Shown here: piece after piece, positions 9,250-17,681 of the stretch
Position numbering within the stretch: position 1 is the first letter of the stretch
Layout: each line of letters begins with the position of its first letter
Assembly (NCBI GenBank): GCA_944319795.1
Contig: CALUFA010000010.1
Location: 1 to 64,000, forward strand
Reading direction: 5' to 3'
DNA: 64,000 nt
DNA from: an uncultured Prevotella sp.
GTDB taxonomy: Bacteria; Bacteroidota; Bacteroidia; Bacteroidales; Bacteroidaceae
Translations under genes and position numbers: made by a program
The notes under the pieces: model-generated
The model's database searches: none
What the model saw: only the letters and a program-made list of their open reading frames with translations
What the model was told of the DNA's origin: nothing

Positions 9250-9525
9250 ATGAAAAACCTAAATACGCCGACTATGCTGAAACGCATCATCAACTTTTAC
9301 TACGAAGGATTCTCCAACATGAGAATCGGCAAGACTCTGTGGGTTGTCGTTTTGGTGAAGCTCGCCGTAATATTCGTCATACTGAGGATATTCTTCATGC
9401 CCGACATCCTGAGCGAACGTGCCGGCGACGGCAACGAGGCCGACTACGTGTCGTCGCAAATAACGGGCAGGGCGGCCGGCGTACAAACGGCCGGCGACAA
9501 CGGAACGAAAACATTAACACCGTAA
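9250..9525 (+). CDS. DUF4492 small membrane protein, cytochrome bd-associated
   Basis: A 91-residue protein with a conserved N-terminal block (RIINFYYEGFSNMRIGKTLW, about residues 13-33) and one transmembrane segment (about 33-55). This is the DUF4492 family, which is typically encoded directly before cydA in Bacteroidota and Campylobacterota. By position it is probably a small accessory subunit or assembly factor of the bd oxidase, by analogy with CydX; the role is inferred. The tail after residue 60 is hydrophilic and poorly conserved. The gene ends 12 bp before cydA. A later Met (MLKRIINF) at residue 12 could be the true start. Confidence 0.75.
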   Translation: MKNLNTPTMLKRIINFYYEGFSNMRIGKTLWVVVLVKLAVIFVILRIFFMPDILSERAGDGNEADYVSSQITGRAAGVQTAGDNGTKTLTP

Positions 9526-9537
9526 AACCTTATTTAT

Positions 9538-11133
9538 ATGAACGACTTGTTATTAAGCATAAGCGCAGGCACGGTGGACTGGTCGAGGGCGCAATTCGCC
9601 CTGACGGCCATTTACCACTGGCTCTTCGTGCCGCTGACGTTGGGCCTGGCGCTTATCATGGGAATCATGGAAACGTGCTACTACCGCACGGGAAAAGTGT
9701 TTTGGAAAGACACGGCGCGCTTCTGGCAGAAACTGTTCGGCATCAACTTCGCCATGGGCGTAGCCACGGGAATAATCCTCGAGTTCGAGTTCGGCACGAA
9801 CTGGAGCAACTACTCATGGCTCGTAGGCGACATCTTCGGCGCCCCTCTCGCCGTTGAAGGCATCGTGGCGTTCTTCCTCGAAGCCACGTTCGTCGGGGTG
9901 ATGTTCTTCGGATGGAACAAAGTGTCGCGCGGATTCCACCTTGCCTCGACGTGGCTCACCGGACTCGGGGCAACGATCTCGGCCTGGTGGATACTCGTAG
10001 CCAACGCATGGATGCAGTATCCGGTAGGCCAGGCGTTCAATCCGGACACAATGCGCAACGAAATGACCTCGTTCGCCGAAGTGGCCTTGTCGCCGTTCGC
10101 CGTCGACAAGTTCCTTCACACGGTCATATCGGCATGGGTTATCGGAGCCATTTTCACCGTAGCCGTAAGCTGCTACCTGCTGTTCAAGAAGCACCGCGAC
10201 GCCTCACAGGCGGCCAACGACCGCAGGCTGGCCGTGCAGAGCATACGCATAGCGTCGATAGTCGGCCTTGCCGCCTCGCTGCTCGCCATGCACACGGGCG
10301 ACAGCTCGGCATACATGGTGGCGAAATCGCAGCCTATGAAGCTCGCCGCAATGGAGGCTTTGTACGACGGCGGCAAGGGCGAGGGACTTACGCTCGTAGC
10401 ATGGGTGAACCCGTTCGAGCAGCCCGACTACGCCTCGGGCGAAGAACCTCCGATGAAAATATCCATGCCCAAGATGCTCTCTTTCTTAGCAACGCGCGAC
10501 TTCGAAGGATACGTGCCCGGCATAAACGACATCATAAAGGGCGGATATACGCAGCCCGACGGGACAACGGCCGTGTCGCTCGACGAGAAAATGGAGCGCG
10601 GACGGCAAGCCATATCGGCACTGTCGGCATACCGCGAAGCCAAGGAACTTAAAGACGACGACGAGGCCGTAAGGCAGCGCAAAGCGCTCGACGAAAACAT
10701 GAAATACTTCGGTTACGGATACATAAGCGACGCCGAGCAGACCGTTCCGTTCATACCAGTATGTTTCTGGGCGTTCCGCCTTATGGTAGGATTGGGCATG
10801 CTGTTCCTGCTGTTCTTCGCGGTTACGACGTTCCTCTCGTACAAGAAAGACATAACCAACATGCGCTGGCTGCACATAACGGGCATGGCGTTGCTGCCGC
10901 TCGGCTACGTAGCAAGCGAGGCGGGATGGATTGTGGCCGAGTTCGGCCGCCAGCCGTGGACCATCCAAGACATGCTGCCGACGTGGGCGGCCGTGTCCGA
11001 CATCGGTTCGGGCTCGGTAATACTGACCTTCTTCATATTCCTTGCGCTGTTCACGCTGCTGCTCGCCGTTGAAATCAACATCATGTGCAAGGCCGTTAAG
11101 AAAGGGCCCGAATACGAAACGGATGAAGAATGA
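9538..11133 (+). CDS. cydA: Cytochrome bd quinol oxidase subunit I
   Basis: Catalytic subunit of the high-affinity quinol:O2 oxidoreductase, carrying hemes b558, b595 and d in the inner membrane. It has about nine membrane segments. His27 in AIYHWLFVPLTLG corresponds to the heme ligand His19 of E. coli CydA, and the conserved EFGRQPWTI motif lies near residue 470. The periplasmic stretch between about residues 255 and 395 is long and rich in charged residues (KELKDDDEAVRQRK), so this looks like a long Q-loop form. The 531-residue length fits. With DUF4492 and cydB it forms one plus-strand operon. In an anaerobe its likely role is oxygen scavenging as well as respiration. Confidence 0.95.
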   Translation: MNDLLLSISAGTVDWSRAQFALTAIYHWLFVPLTLGLALIMGIMETCYYRTGKVFWKDTARFWQKLFGINFAMGVATGIILEFEFGTNWSNYSWLVGDIFGAPLAVEGIVAFFLEATFVGVMFFGWNKVSRGFHLASTWLTGLGATISAWWILVANAWMQYPVGQAFNPDTMRNEMTSFAEVALSPFAVDKFLHTVISAWVIGAIFTVAVSCYLLFKKHRDASQAANDRRLAVQSIRIASIVGLAASLLAMHTGDSSAYMVAKSQPMKLAAMEALYDGGKGEGLTLVAWVNPFEQPDYASGEEPPMKISMPKMLSFLATRDFEGYVPGINDIIKGGYTQPDGTTAVSLDEKMERGRQAISALSAYREAKELKDDDEAVRQRKALDENMKYFGYGYISDAEQTVPFIPVCFWAFRLMVGLGMLFLLFFAVTTFLSYKKDITNMRWLHITGMALLPLGYVASEAGWIVAEFGRQPWTIQDMLPTWAAVSDIGSGSVILTFFIFLALFTLLLAVEINIMCKAVKKGPEYETDEE

Positions 11134-11290
11134 AAAACCATGAGCGCCACGACCGGCGGCAAACCGCAATGGCATGGCCGGCGGCTTCGGCCCTCCCGAT
11201 GGGCGTAGCCGTAAAAGACGCCGGACGAAACCCGTGGTTACAGCATCATACAATCCTCAAACTTCCTTAACGTTTTAATACCTCAAGACT

Positions 11291-12430
11291 ATGACATACG
11301 AATTTTTGCAACAATATTGGTGGTTCCTCGTGTCCCTGCTGGGAGCATTGTTAGTGTTCATGATGTTCGTCCAAGGCGCCAACTCGGTTATGTTCTCACT
11401 GAGCACGAACGAGAACGAGCGCCGCATGATAATAAACTCGACGGGGCGTAAGTGGGAACTTACGTTCACGACGCTCGTTACCTTCGGCGGAGCTTTCTTC
11501 GCTTCGTTCCCATTGTTTTACAGCACCAGCTTCGGCGGAGCTTATTGGGTATGGATGATAATCCTGTTCACGTTCGTGGTGCAGGCCGTCAGCTACGAGT
11601 TCCAGAACAAGCTCGGCAACCTTCTCGGGACGAAGACGTTCCAATGGTTCCTCGTCATCAACGGCATCGTAGGCCCGCTGTTGTTAGGCGTAGCCGTGTC
11701 GACGTTCTTCAACGGGGCTAACTTCATTATCGACAAAGGCAACATTTTCGACGGAGCAAACCCGATAATAAGCAGTTGGGCGAACGCCAGCCACGGTTTA
11801 GACGCACTGCTTAACGGATGGAACCTGATATTCGGGCTCGCCGTGTTCTTCCTCGCGCGCATCCTCGGCATACTCTACGTGATGAACAACGTCGACAACG
11901 AGAACATCCGTTCGCGCGCGTCGGTCAGGTTGGTGGGCAACCTCGTGCCGTTCCTTGTATTCTTCATCGTTTCCATTATCCATATAATGATACAAGACGG
12001 ATACGCCGTCGACCCCCTTTCCGCCGAGATATACTTTGAGCCTTACAAGTATTTCTACAACTACATAGAGATGTGGCCGCTGGCGGTAATGCTCGTAGCG
12101 GGCGTCGCATTGTTCCTTTACGGCTCCGTGAAAACGATTTTCACCAACTATTACAACAAAGGGATATGGCCTGCCGGCATAGGCACTGTGCTCGTCGTGC
12201 TAAGCCTGCTGCTCTGCGTAGGCTGGCATTACACGGCCTATTATCCGTCAAACGCCGACCTGCAAAGCAGCCTGACGATAGCCAACAGCTGCAGCAGCGA
12301 GTTCACGTTGGGAGTAATGTCGGTGGTTTCGCTCATCATTCCCTTCGTCCTTGCATACATAATTTACGTTTGGCGGATTATGGACAAAAGGAAAATAACC
12401 AAGGACGACTTAAAGGGGGAAGCGTATTAA
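11291..12430 (+). CDS. cydB: Cytochrome bd quinol oxidase subunit II
   Basis: Structural partner of CydA, an integral membrane protein with about eight to nine segments and 379 residues, the usual length. Typical features are the N-terminal YEFLQQYWWFLVSLLGALLVF segment (first 20 residues shown in part), NENERRMIINSTGRKWE after the first span, and FGGAFFASFPLFYSTSFGG. It follows cydA by 157 bp. That spacer is GC-rich and can form short stems but shows no promoter box. The stop codon at 12430 runs directly into the long hairpin at 12428-12543, which probably ends the transcript. Confidence 0.93.
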   Translation: MTYEFLQQYWWFLVSLLGALLVFMMFVQGANSVMFSLSTNENERRMIINSTGRKWELTFTTLVTFGGAFFASFPLFYSTSFGGAYWVWMIILFTFVVQAVSYEFQNKLGNLLGTKTFQWFLVINGIVGPLLLGVAVSTFFNGANFIIDKGNIFDGANPIISSWANASHGLDALLNGWNLIFGLAVFFLARILGILYVMNNVDNENIRSRASVRLVGNLVPFLVFFIVSIIHIMIQDGYAVDPLSAEIYFEPYKYFYNYIEMWPLAVMLVAGVALFLYGSVKTIFTNYYNKGIWPAGIGTVLVVLSLLLCVGWHYTAYYPSNADLQSSLTIANSCSSEFTLGVMSVVSLIIPFVLAYIIYVWRIMDKRKITKDDLKGEAY

Positions 12431-12543
12431 AAGTTGAAAAGGTGAAAGGTTGAAAAGGCGGAAAAGTAAGACGCTGTTTCTTGAATCATTGCGTTGTCTT
12501 GCTTTTCCGCCTTTTCAACCTTTCACCTTTTCAACTTTCTTAT
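12428..12543. repeat. Tandem-word hairpin between cydB and the Mrp gene (word ~GGTTGAAAA)
   Basis: The left arm (12428-12472) is a run of GTTGAAAAG/GTGAAAG words and the right arm (12495-12543) is its reverse complement, giving a stem of more than 40 bp around a ~22-nt loop. It lies between convergent genes and probably serves as a two-way terminator. Confidence 0.8.
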
Positions 12544-13637
12544 TTCACTTGCACTATTTTCGTAGGCCCTTGTTCCTTGTTACGCCTGTTGGTAACGGTA
12601 ACCACGGCCTGTGCGAAGTTGATGAACGCCTGTCCGGTGATGGTGTCGACGTTTAGCGCGGCTGGCTTTCCTGCGTCGCCGCTCTCGCAGATGCTTTGCA
12701 CTACGGGTATCTGCGCAAGCAGGGGCAGGTTCATTTCCTTGGCAAGCTCCTTGCAGCCTTCCTTGCCGAAGATATAGTATTTGTTTTCAGGAAGTTCTGC
12801 CGGAGTAAACCATGCCATGTTCTCGACAAGGCCGAGAATGGGCACGTTCACCTTGTCGTTGCGGTACATGTCGATGCCCTTGCGCGCGTCGGCAAGCGCA
12901 ACCTTCTGGGGAGTGCTTACGATGACGGCCCCCGTTATGGCCAACGTCTGCAACAGCGTCAGGTGAATGTCGCTCGTTCCGGGGGGAGTGTCGAGCACGA
13001 AGTAGTCAAGGTCGCCCCAGTCGGCGTCGCCGATCAGCTGTTTCAAGGCGTTGGAAGCCATACCGCCGCGCCAAAGCGTAGCCGTGTCGGGATTGACGAA
13101 AAAGCCTATGCTGAGCAACTTGACTCCGTATTTCTCAATAGGTTCTATCAAGTCGCGTCCGTCCTTGTTGACGGCGTAAGGACGGGCATCCTCTACATCG
13201 AACATCTTAGGCATCGAAGGGCCGAATATGTCGGCGTCGAGCAAGCCCACCTTGTAACCGAGACGGGCCAAGGCTATCGCAAGGTTGGCAGCCACGGTGC
13301 TCTTGCCTACCCCGCCCTTGCCCGAACTTACTGCTATTACATTCTTGACTCCGGGCAGCATCTTGCCGGGCTCGGGGCGCGGTTTCGATTTCGTCTCGAC
13401 TGTTATTGTCACCTGAACGTCCTTGCCGACGTGATAGTGGATGGCTGCCTCGGCGGCCTTCAGCGTCGATTTCATGAACGGGTCGGTGTCGCGTGGGAAT
13501 ATCAACGAGAACGACACGGTCATGCCGTCGATGCGCATGTTGTCGGCCACCATCTCGCTCTCAACCAAGTTTTTTTTCGTGCCCGGATACGTTACCGTAG
13601 CCAAGGCGTCCATTATCAGTTTTGGATATAATGTCAT
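12540..13637 (-). CDS. Mrp/ApbC/NBP35-type P-loop ATPase, Fe-S cluster carrier
   Basis: Thought to deliver Fe-S clusters to target proteins. It has an N-terminal MIP18/DUF59 domain (about residues 5-85) and a deviant Walker A motif GKGGVGKSTVAANLAIALAR at about 105-124. LLDADIFGPSMPKMF and DTPPGTSDIHLTLLQ follow. The 365-residue length is usual. Mrp proteins normally have a C-terminal CxxC that binds a bridging 4Fe-4S cluster. Here the corresponding stretch reads NMAWFTPAELPENKYYIFG and has no Cys pair; the nearest cysteines are single ones in KEGCKEL and QSICESG. Cluster chemistry may therefore differ from the E. coli protein. The gene ends inside the hairpin shared with cydB. Confidence 0.88.
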   Translation of the reverse strand: MTLYPKLIMDALATVTYPGTKKNLVESEMVADNMRIDGMTVSFSLIFPRDTDPFMKSTLKAAEAAIHYHVGKDVQVTITVETKSKPRPEPGKMLPGVKNVIAVSSGKGGVGKSTVAANLAIALARLGYKVGLLDADIFGPSMPKMFDVEDARPYAVNKDGRDLIEPIEKYGVKLLSIGFFVNPDTATLWRGGMASNALKQLIGDADWGDLDYFVLDTPPGTSDIHLTLLQTLAITGAVIVSTPQKVALADARKGIDMYRNDKVNVPILGLVENMAWFTPAELPENKYYIFGKEGCKELAKEMNLPLLAQIPVVQSICESGDAGKPAALNVDTITGQAFINFAQAVVTVTNRRNKEQGPTKIVQVK

Positions 13638-13756
13638 AATGATTCTGTTTTTTCAGTGCAAAATACGCAATAAATACGCAAACGAGCAAACGTTTCATTG
13701 AAAAACCGACAAAAAAGCATGCCGGTAGCTGACGGCCGCCTTATCAGCCGTTTTGC

Positions 13757-13837
13757 AAAAGGCCGCATATCAGGCTGCAAAAGACGGTCTTTTAAACGGC
13801 AAAAGGCCACCTTTTGCAAAGCAAAAGACGGCCTTTT
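13757..13837. repeat. 81-bp four-palindrome array, copy c
   Basis: Units start at 13757, 13779, 13801 and 13823: a degenerate first unit, then AAAAGACGGTCTTTT, AAAAGGCCACCTTTT and AAAAGACGGCCTTTT. The array lies 22 bp past the stop of the minus-strand histidine kinase gene, in the 222-bp gap before the Mrp gene. Confidence 0.85.
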
Positions 13838-13859
13838 GGAAAAAGGATAAATATAAGGC

Positions 13860-15281
13860 TTATTTACGAAGCGTGAAGTCGAACCGCAGTCCGCCCGTAA
13901 TGTTGTTGTTCACGGTAATCGTTCCGCCGTGCAACAGTACGGAATTCTTGACGATTGCAAGACCGAGCCCGGTGCCGCCCATCTTGCGGCTGCGCCCTTT
14001 GTCCACACGGTAGAACCTCTCGAAGAGGCGCGGCAGATGCTCGTATGGCACCCCTACGCCGTTGTCGCTGAACGTGAAGTTCCACGAATCATCATCGGCC
14101 GACGCCGACAGGGTTATCGTTGTGCCTTCCCCGGCGTAGGCGATGGCATTGTCGGTAAGGTTGCGGAACACGCTGTACAGCAGCGACTGGTTGCCGCGGA
14201 CAACGACGCCCTGAGGCAGACAGTTGTCGAAAGCCATCTTGCGCTCAGCCAGTTGCAGCGTGGTGTCCTTAATGATGTTTGTTATCATCACGTTAATGTC
14301 AACCGTCTCAAAGTCTACCATCTCGGGCGCATCGTCGAGGCGGTTGAGCGTCGAGATGTCGTGCAGCAGCGAGGCGAGGCGTTGCGACTGGGCGTAACAC
14401 CGCTCGAGGAACTGCTGCTTCGTCGCCTCGTTGATGTTGGGATTCTCCAATACGGTCTCAAGGTAGCCCTGTATGCTGGCTACGGGAGTCTTCAGTTCGT
14501 GGGCTATGTTCTGCGTAAGCTGCCGTTTCAGGACGTTCTGCTCCTCCTTGGTTCGTTTAAGGCGCTTATACATCTTTATTATGCGCTCGGCAATCTCGCC
14601 GAGTTCGTCGCCCGAAAAGCCAACGAGGTCTTCCGTGTCAAGGCTCTCGTTATGGTCGGCGCGGCTGGCGAAAAGGCGCAGCTTGGCTATGTTGTCGCCC
14701 AAACGGCTGACGAAACGGTAAAGGATGAACACGAGTATGAGCACCGCCACGAGCGTGAACCAAAGGTAATGCTGGTCGGCCTTGAGAATCTCGGCAAGGT
14801 CGTTGTCGTAAGGCAGCGCGCTGCGTATGACGAGATCGAGTTCAGGCACATACGTAGCCGAATAAAAATAAGTGCGCTTAAGCGTCGAGCTTAAACGGTT
14901 GAAATCATATCCGCTGCCGTCGGTAAAAGCCTCGCGTACCTCTTCGCGGTGCCTGTGGCTGTCCATGCCGGCGTAGTTTTTATACATATTGTCATACACT
15001 ACGCGCCCGTCGCGCCTGATCAGCGTAACGCGCAGTCCGTGCATGTGGTGGTTCCTTACGTAGCGGTCCAACGTAGCCTCGGAATGGTCGCCGATGTATT
15101 CAAGCGTCTCGATCATCCGCGAGTTGTAATCTTGAAGCCGCGCATTTAGCGAGTTTATCTTATACTCGCGCTCACGGGCGTGCTGGAATATGATGAACGC
15201 CGCCGCGAAAGCTATGAATACGGCCAATACGCTGACGTAAAGACGCGTGCCGACAGAAGTCCTGAACATGTTTCCCTGCAA
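13860..15281 (-). CDS. Sensor histidine kinase (PhoR-like)
   Basis: Inner-membrane sensor of a two-component pair. The first membrane span is at about residues 10-30. A periplasmic sensing domain of about 150 residues follows, then a second span (about 172-192). A HAMP-like linker leads to the HisKA domain with phospho-acceptor His261 in NIAHELKTPVASIQGYLE. The catalytic domain has the N box (FRNLTDNAIAYAG), G1 (FSDNGVGVP) and G2 (GGTGLGLAIVKN). The 473-residue length is normal. It lies downstream of its response regulator on the same strand, about 140 bp away. Neither the signal nor the regulon can be read from the sequence; the general look is PhoR-like, but I do not assign that name. Confidence 0.88.
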   Translation of the reverse strand: MQGNMFRTSVGTRLYVSVLAVFIAFAAAFIIFQHAREREYKINSLNARLQDYNSRMIETLEYIGDHSEATLDRYVRNHHMHGLRVTLIRRDGRVVYDNMYKNYAGMDSHRHREEVREAFTDGSGYDFNRLSSTLKRTYFYSATYVPELDLVIRSALPYDNDLAEILKADQHYLWFTLVAVLILVFILYRFVSRLGDNIAKLRLFASRADHNESLDTEDLVGFSGDELGEIAERIIKMYKRLKRTKEEQNVLKRQLTQNIAHELKTPVASIQGYLETVLENPNINEATKQQFLERCYAQSQRLASLLHDISTLNRLDDAPEMVDFETVDINVMITNIIKDTTLQLAERKMAFDNCLPQGVVVRGNQSLLYSVFRNLTDNAIAYAGEGTTITLSASADDDSWNFTFSDNGVGVPYEHLPRLFERFYRVDKGRSRKMGGTGLGLAIVKNSVLLHGGTITVNNNITGGLRFDFTLRK

Positions 15282-15424
15282 TAGTTTTAAGAGCCATCCT
15301 ACCTTTCCGGAAGAGGAAATTCCACCGTGGTCGCGGCAATACGGCTAAATGCCAGCCGAGGCAAAACCTCCTTACGATTCGTGAAAGTACGGGAAAGCCG
15401 GGATGGATGTTTATTAATTTTTTG

Positions 15425-16114
15425 TTAAGCGTCGAAATAATAGCCGAAGCCAAGACGCGTGACGATGCACTTCGAGAACTTGCCTATCTTCTTGCGCAGG
15501 CGCGTGATGTTCACGTCAACGGTGCGGTCGAGCACGAGCACGTCCTTAGGCCAGATGCGGTCGATAAGCTCCTGGCGCGAGAACACACGCCCCTTTTCGT
15601 CGAGCAACAGGCGGAGAATCTCGAACTCCGTCTTTGTAAACGGCACGTCTTCGCCGTCGATGCTTACCGTCTTCTTGTCGAGGTTTAGCTCAAGTCCCTG
15701 ATAACTCAGCACGTTAGACTGCTGCTCGCCGTTCCGCTCGGCTGTGCGGCGCAACACGGCGCGTATCCTCACCAGCACCTCGCGTATCGAGAAAGGCTTT
15801 GAGATGTAATCGTCGGCACCGAGGTTGAAGCCTGTCACGGTGTCGTTCTCCGTGTCGCGCGCGGTAAGGAACACTACGGGGATGTCGCTTGTCGCAGGCT
15901 CGGCCTTAAGTTTCTTAGCCATTGCGAAGCCCGACATGCCGCCCATCATAACGTCGAGCAGCAAAAGGTCGAAACTCTCGATGTCCATTTTCAACGCTTC
16001 CTCGGCAGAGTTGGCCGTCTCGACGGCGTATCCGTCGGTCTCAAGGTTGAACTTCAAGATTTCGCACAAGTCCTGTTCGTCGTCAACAACCAGTATTCGA
16101 TAATTCTTATCCAT
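15425..16114 (-). CDS. Response regulator, OmpR/PhoB family
   Basis: DNA-binding partner of the adjacent kinase. The receiver domain (about residues 5-120) has the acidic pair VVDDEQD and the phospho-acceptor Asp in LLLLDVMMGGMSG. Thr and Lys of the switch are visible in FLTARD and YISKPF. A winged-helix Trans_reg_C domain (about 130-225) follows, with EFEILRLLLDEKGRVFSRQE and DRTVDVNITRLRKKIGK. The frame is open upstream to 16153, but MDKNYRILVVDDEQ at 16114 matches the normal start of such proteins. A CAAAATTA box at 16139-16146 (TAATTTTG on the minus strand) would be its -7 element. Confidence 0.9.
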   Translation of the reverse strand: MDKNYRILVVDDEQDLCEILKFNLETDGYAVETANSAEEALKMDIESFDLLLLDVMMGGMSGFAMAKKLKAEPATSDIPVVFLTARDTENDTVTGFNLGADDYISKPFSIREVLVRIRAVLRRTAERNGEQQSNVLSYQGLELNLDKKTVSIDGEDVPFTKTEFEILRLLLDEKGRVFSRQELIDRIWPKDVLVLDRTVDVNITRLRKKIGKFSKCIVTRLGFGYYFDA

Positions 16115-16223
16115 AAGTCTACTATTTTTTACCCGTTGCAAAATTACCCACAAATATATTCATACCTGTTACAACGATGTTACAATCAAGTTAAGAAATA
16201 CGGAGCTAAGAGCCACGCATTTT

Positions 16224-16261
16224 ATCAGCCTGGTTACGCAATTAGGCCAAACCAGGCTGAT
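16224..16261. other. 12-bp stem hairpin between the response regulator and rmuC
   Basis: ATCAGCCTGGTT (16224-16235) pairs perfectly with AACCAGGCTGAT (16250-16261) around a 14-nt loop. It lies 35 bp past the rmuC stop on the minus strand. No U-tract follows on either strand, so it is a processing or attenuation structure at most. Confidence 0.4.
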
Positions 16262-16295
16262 TAAGGACCGACCAGCCGGCTTGCCGCAAGCATGC

Positions 16296-17636
16296 TTAAA
16301 CATCCTCGGTAAGTTTCTTCCGCTTCGAGTTTTCCTTCGCCCCCATTTCAACCAACTTCATAGCCGAGCTTACGAAGCCGCGTGCGCCGCTCATCGAAGT
16401 GCGGGCCTCGTCGAACGAAGTGCGTAGGCGGTCGATGTCGTCGCCTACTTTCTTAAACCGCTCCATGAACAACTGCACGCGCTCGACAAGCGTCGAGGCA
16501 ATGCCGAACACCTGCTCCTGGTTGTCGGCCTGGCGTTTCTGTGTCCATGCTATCTGCAACAGCCTCAACAGCGAGAATAGGTTCTGCTCGCCCGTAATGA
16601 TAACGTTGCGCTCGAAAGCGTAGTTCCAAAGCGACGCGTCGGCCGAGACGGCGAGCTGCATGGCCGCCTCTTGGGGGACAAACATTATCACGAACTCGAG
16701 CGTAGTGCCGCCCTCCATTGAATATTTTCCGTAATTCTTGGCCGACAACTCTTCAACATGGCGGCGCACGCTCTTGACGTGCTCGTCGAGAAAAGCCTTG
16801 CGCTGCTCGTCGGTCTCGGCGTTCACATAATTGATAAACGCCGTAAGCGAGGCTTTGGAGTCTATGATGACGTCCTTATGGTCGGGATAATGCAGCACCA
16901 CGTCGGGGCGCATCATGTCGTCGGTGTCATCGTTGCGGATTACGCGCCCCTTCGAGTCGCGCATGGTGTACTGCACGTCGTACTCAACGCCTTTGGTGAA
17001 ACCGAACTTATCCAACAGGTCATTGAGTTTCATCTCGCCGAAGTCGCCTTGTATCTTCGGGCCCGTCTGCAGGGCCTTCGACAGTTTCTCGGCCTCTACG
17101 CCGAGTGTCGCCGTCGTCGCGTGCATCTGCTTTATCTGTTCGCTCAGCGTAGCCGTGCTTCGCGTGAACGACTCGCGGTTGGCGTCCATCGACTTCTTCA
17201 TTTCCGACAACACTGCCTCGAGCGGGGCTATTATCGCCCCCATTTGGCTGCGGTTGTTTTTGTCAAGCTCCTCGGAACGCTGTTTCAGCATGTGCTCGGT
17301 CGTTGTGTTGAGCTGCTCCTGCACGAGTTTCAGGCGCTCGGCAAATTGCTTGTCGAGCATCGTCGTGCGCTCTTCCTTGTCGCGCTCGTTGTTGCGGTTC
17401 ACCTCGTCAAGCCGCTCGGCAAACTGCTTCTTAGCCTCCTCCAACTGCCGTTCGTACTCCCGGCGGCTGTCGGCAAGCTGCCCCGCAAGCATCTCCGCCT
17501 CGCGTTGCTTGGCCGAAACGTCGCTCAAAAGCGAAGTTATGCGCTCGGAATATTCTTTCGTTTTTCTCTGGTTAAATATCATCATCACGACTGCCGAAAC
17601 AAAAACGCCCGTGATGAAAAACAATAATGACGTCAT
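16296..17636 (-). CDS. rmuC: RmuC-family DNA recombination protein
   Basis: Family known for limiting inversions at short inverted repeats in E. coli, and carrying a nuclease-like fold. Residues 1-20 form a membrane anchor. A long coiled coil covers about 22-190 and is rich in Glu, Lys and Arg. The RmuC domain covers about 195-405, with GPKIQGDFGEMKLNDLLDKF, RPDVVLHYPDHKDVIIDSKA and EFVIMFVPQEAAM. The 446-residue length is typical. Its presence is notable because this segment is crowded with long inverted repeats, the kind of substrate RmuC is linked to, though adjacency proves nothing. It is transcribed as a single gene ahead of the two-component operon. Confidence 0.9.
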   Translation of the reverse strand: MTSLLFFITGVFVSAVVMMIFNQRKTKEYSERITSLLSDVSAKQREAEMLAGQLADSRREYERQLEEAKKQFAERLDEVNRNNERDKEERTTMLDKQFAERLKLVQEQLNTTTEHMLKQRSEELDKNNRSQMGAIIAPLEAVLSEMKKSMDANRESFTRSTATLSEQIKQMHATTATLGVEAEKLSKALQTGPKIQGDFGEMKLNDLLDKFGFTKGVEYDVQYTMRDSKGRVIRNDDTDDMMRPDVVLHYPDHKDVIIDSKASLTAFINYVNAETDEQRKAFLDEHVKSVRRHVEELSAKNYGKYSMEGGTTLEFVIMFVPQEAAMQLAVSADASLWNYAFERNVIITGEQNLFSLLRLLQIAWTQKRQADNQEQVFGIASTLVERVQLFMERFKKVGDDIDRLRTSFDEARTSMSGARGFVSSAMKLVEMGAKENSKRKKLTEDV

Positions 17637-17681
17637 ATTAAATAAATGTATGGATTAAAATTTCACATTACAAGCCAAGAC

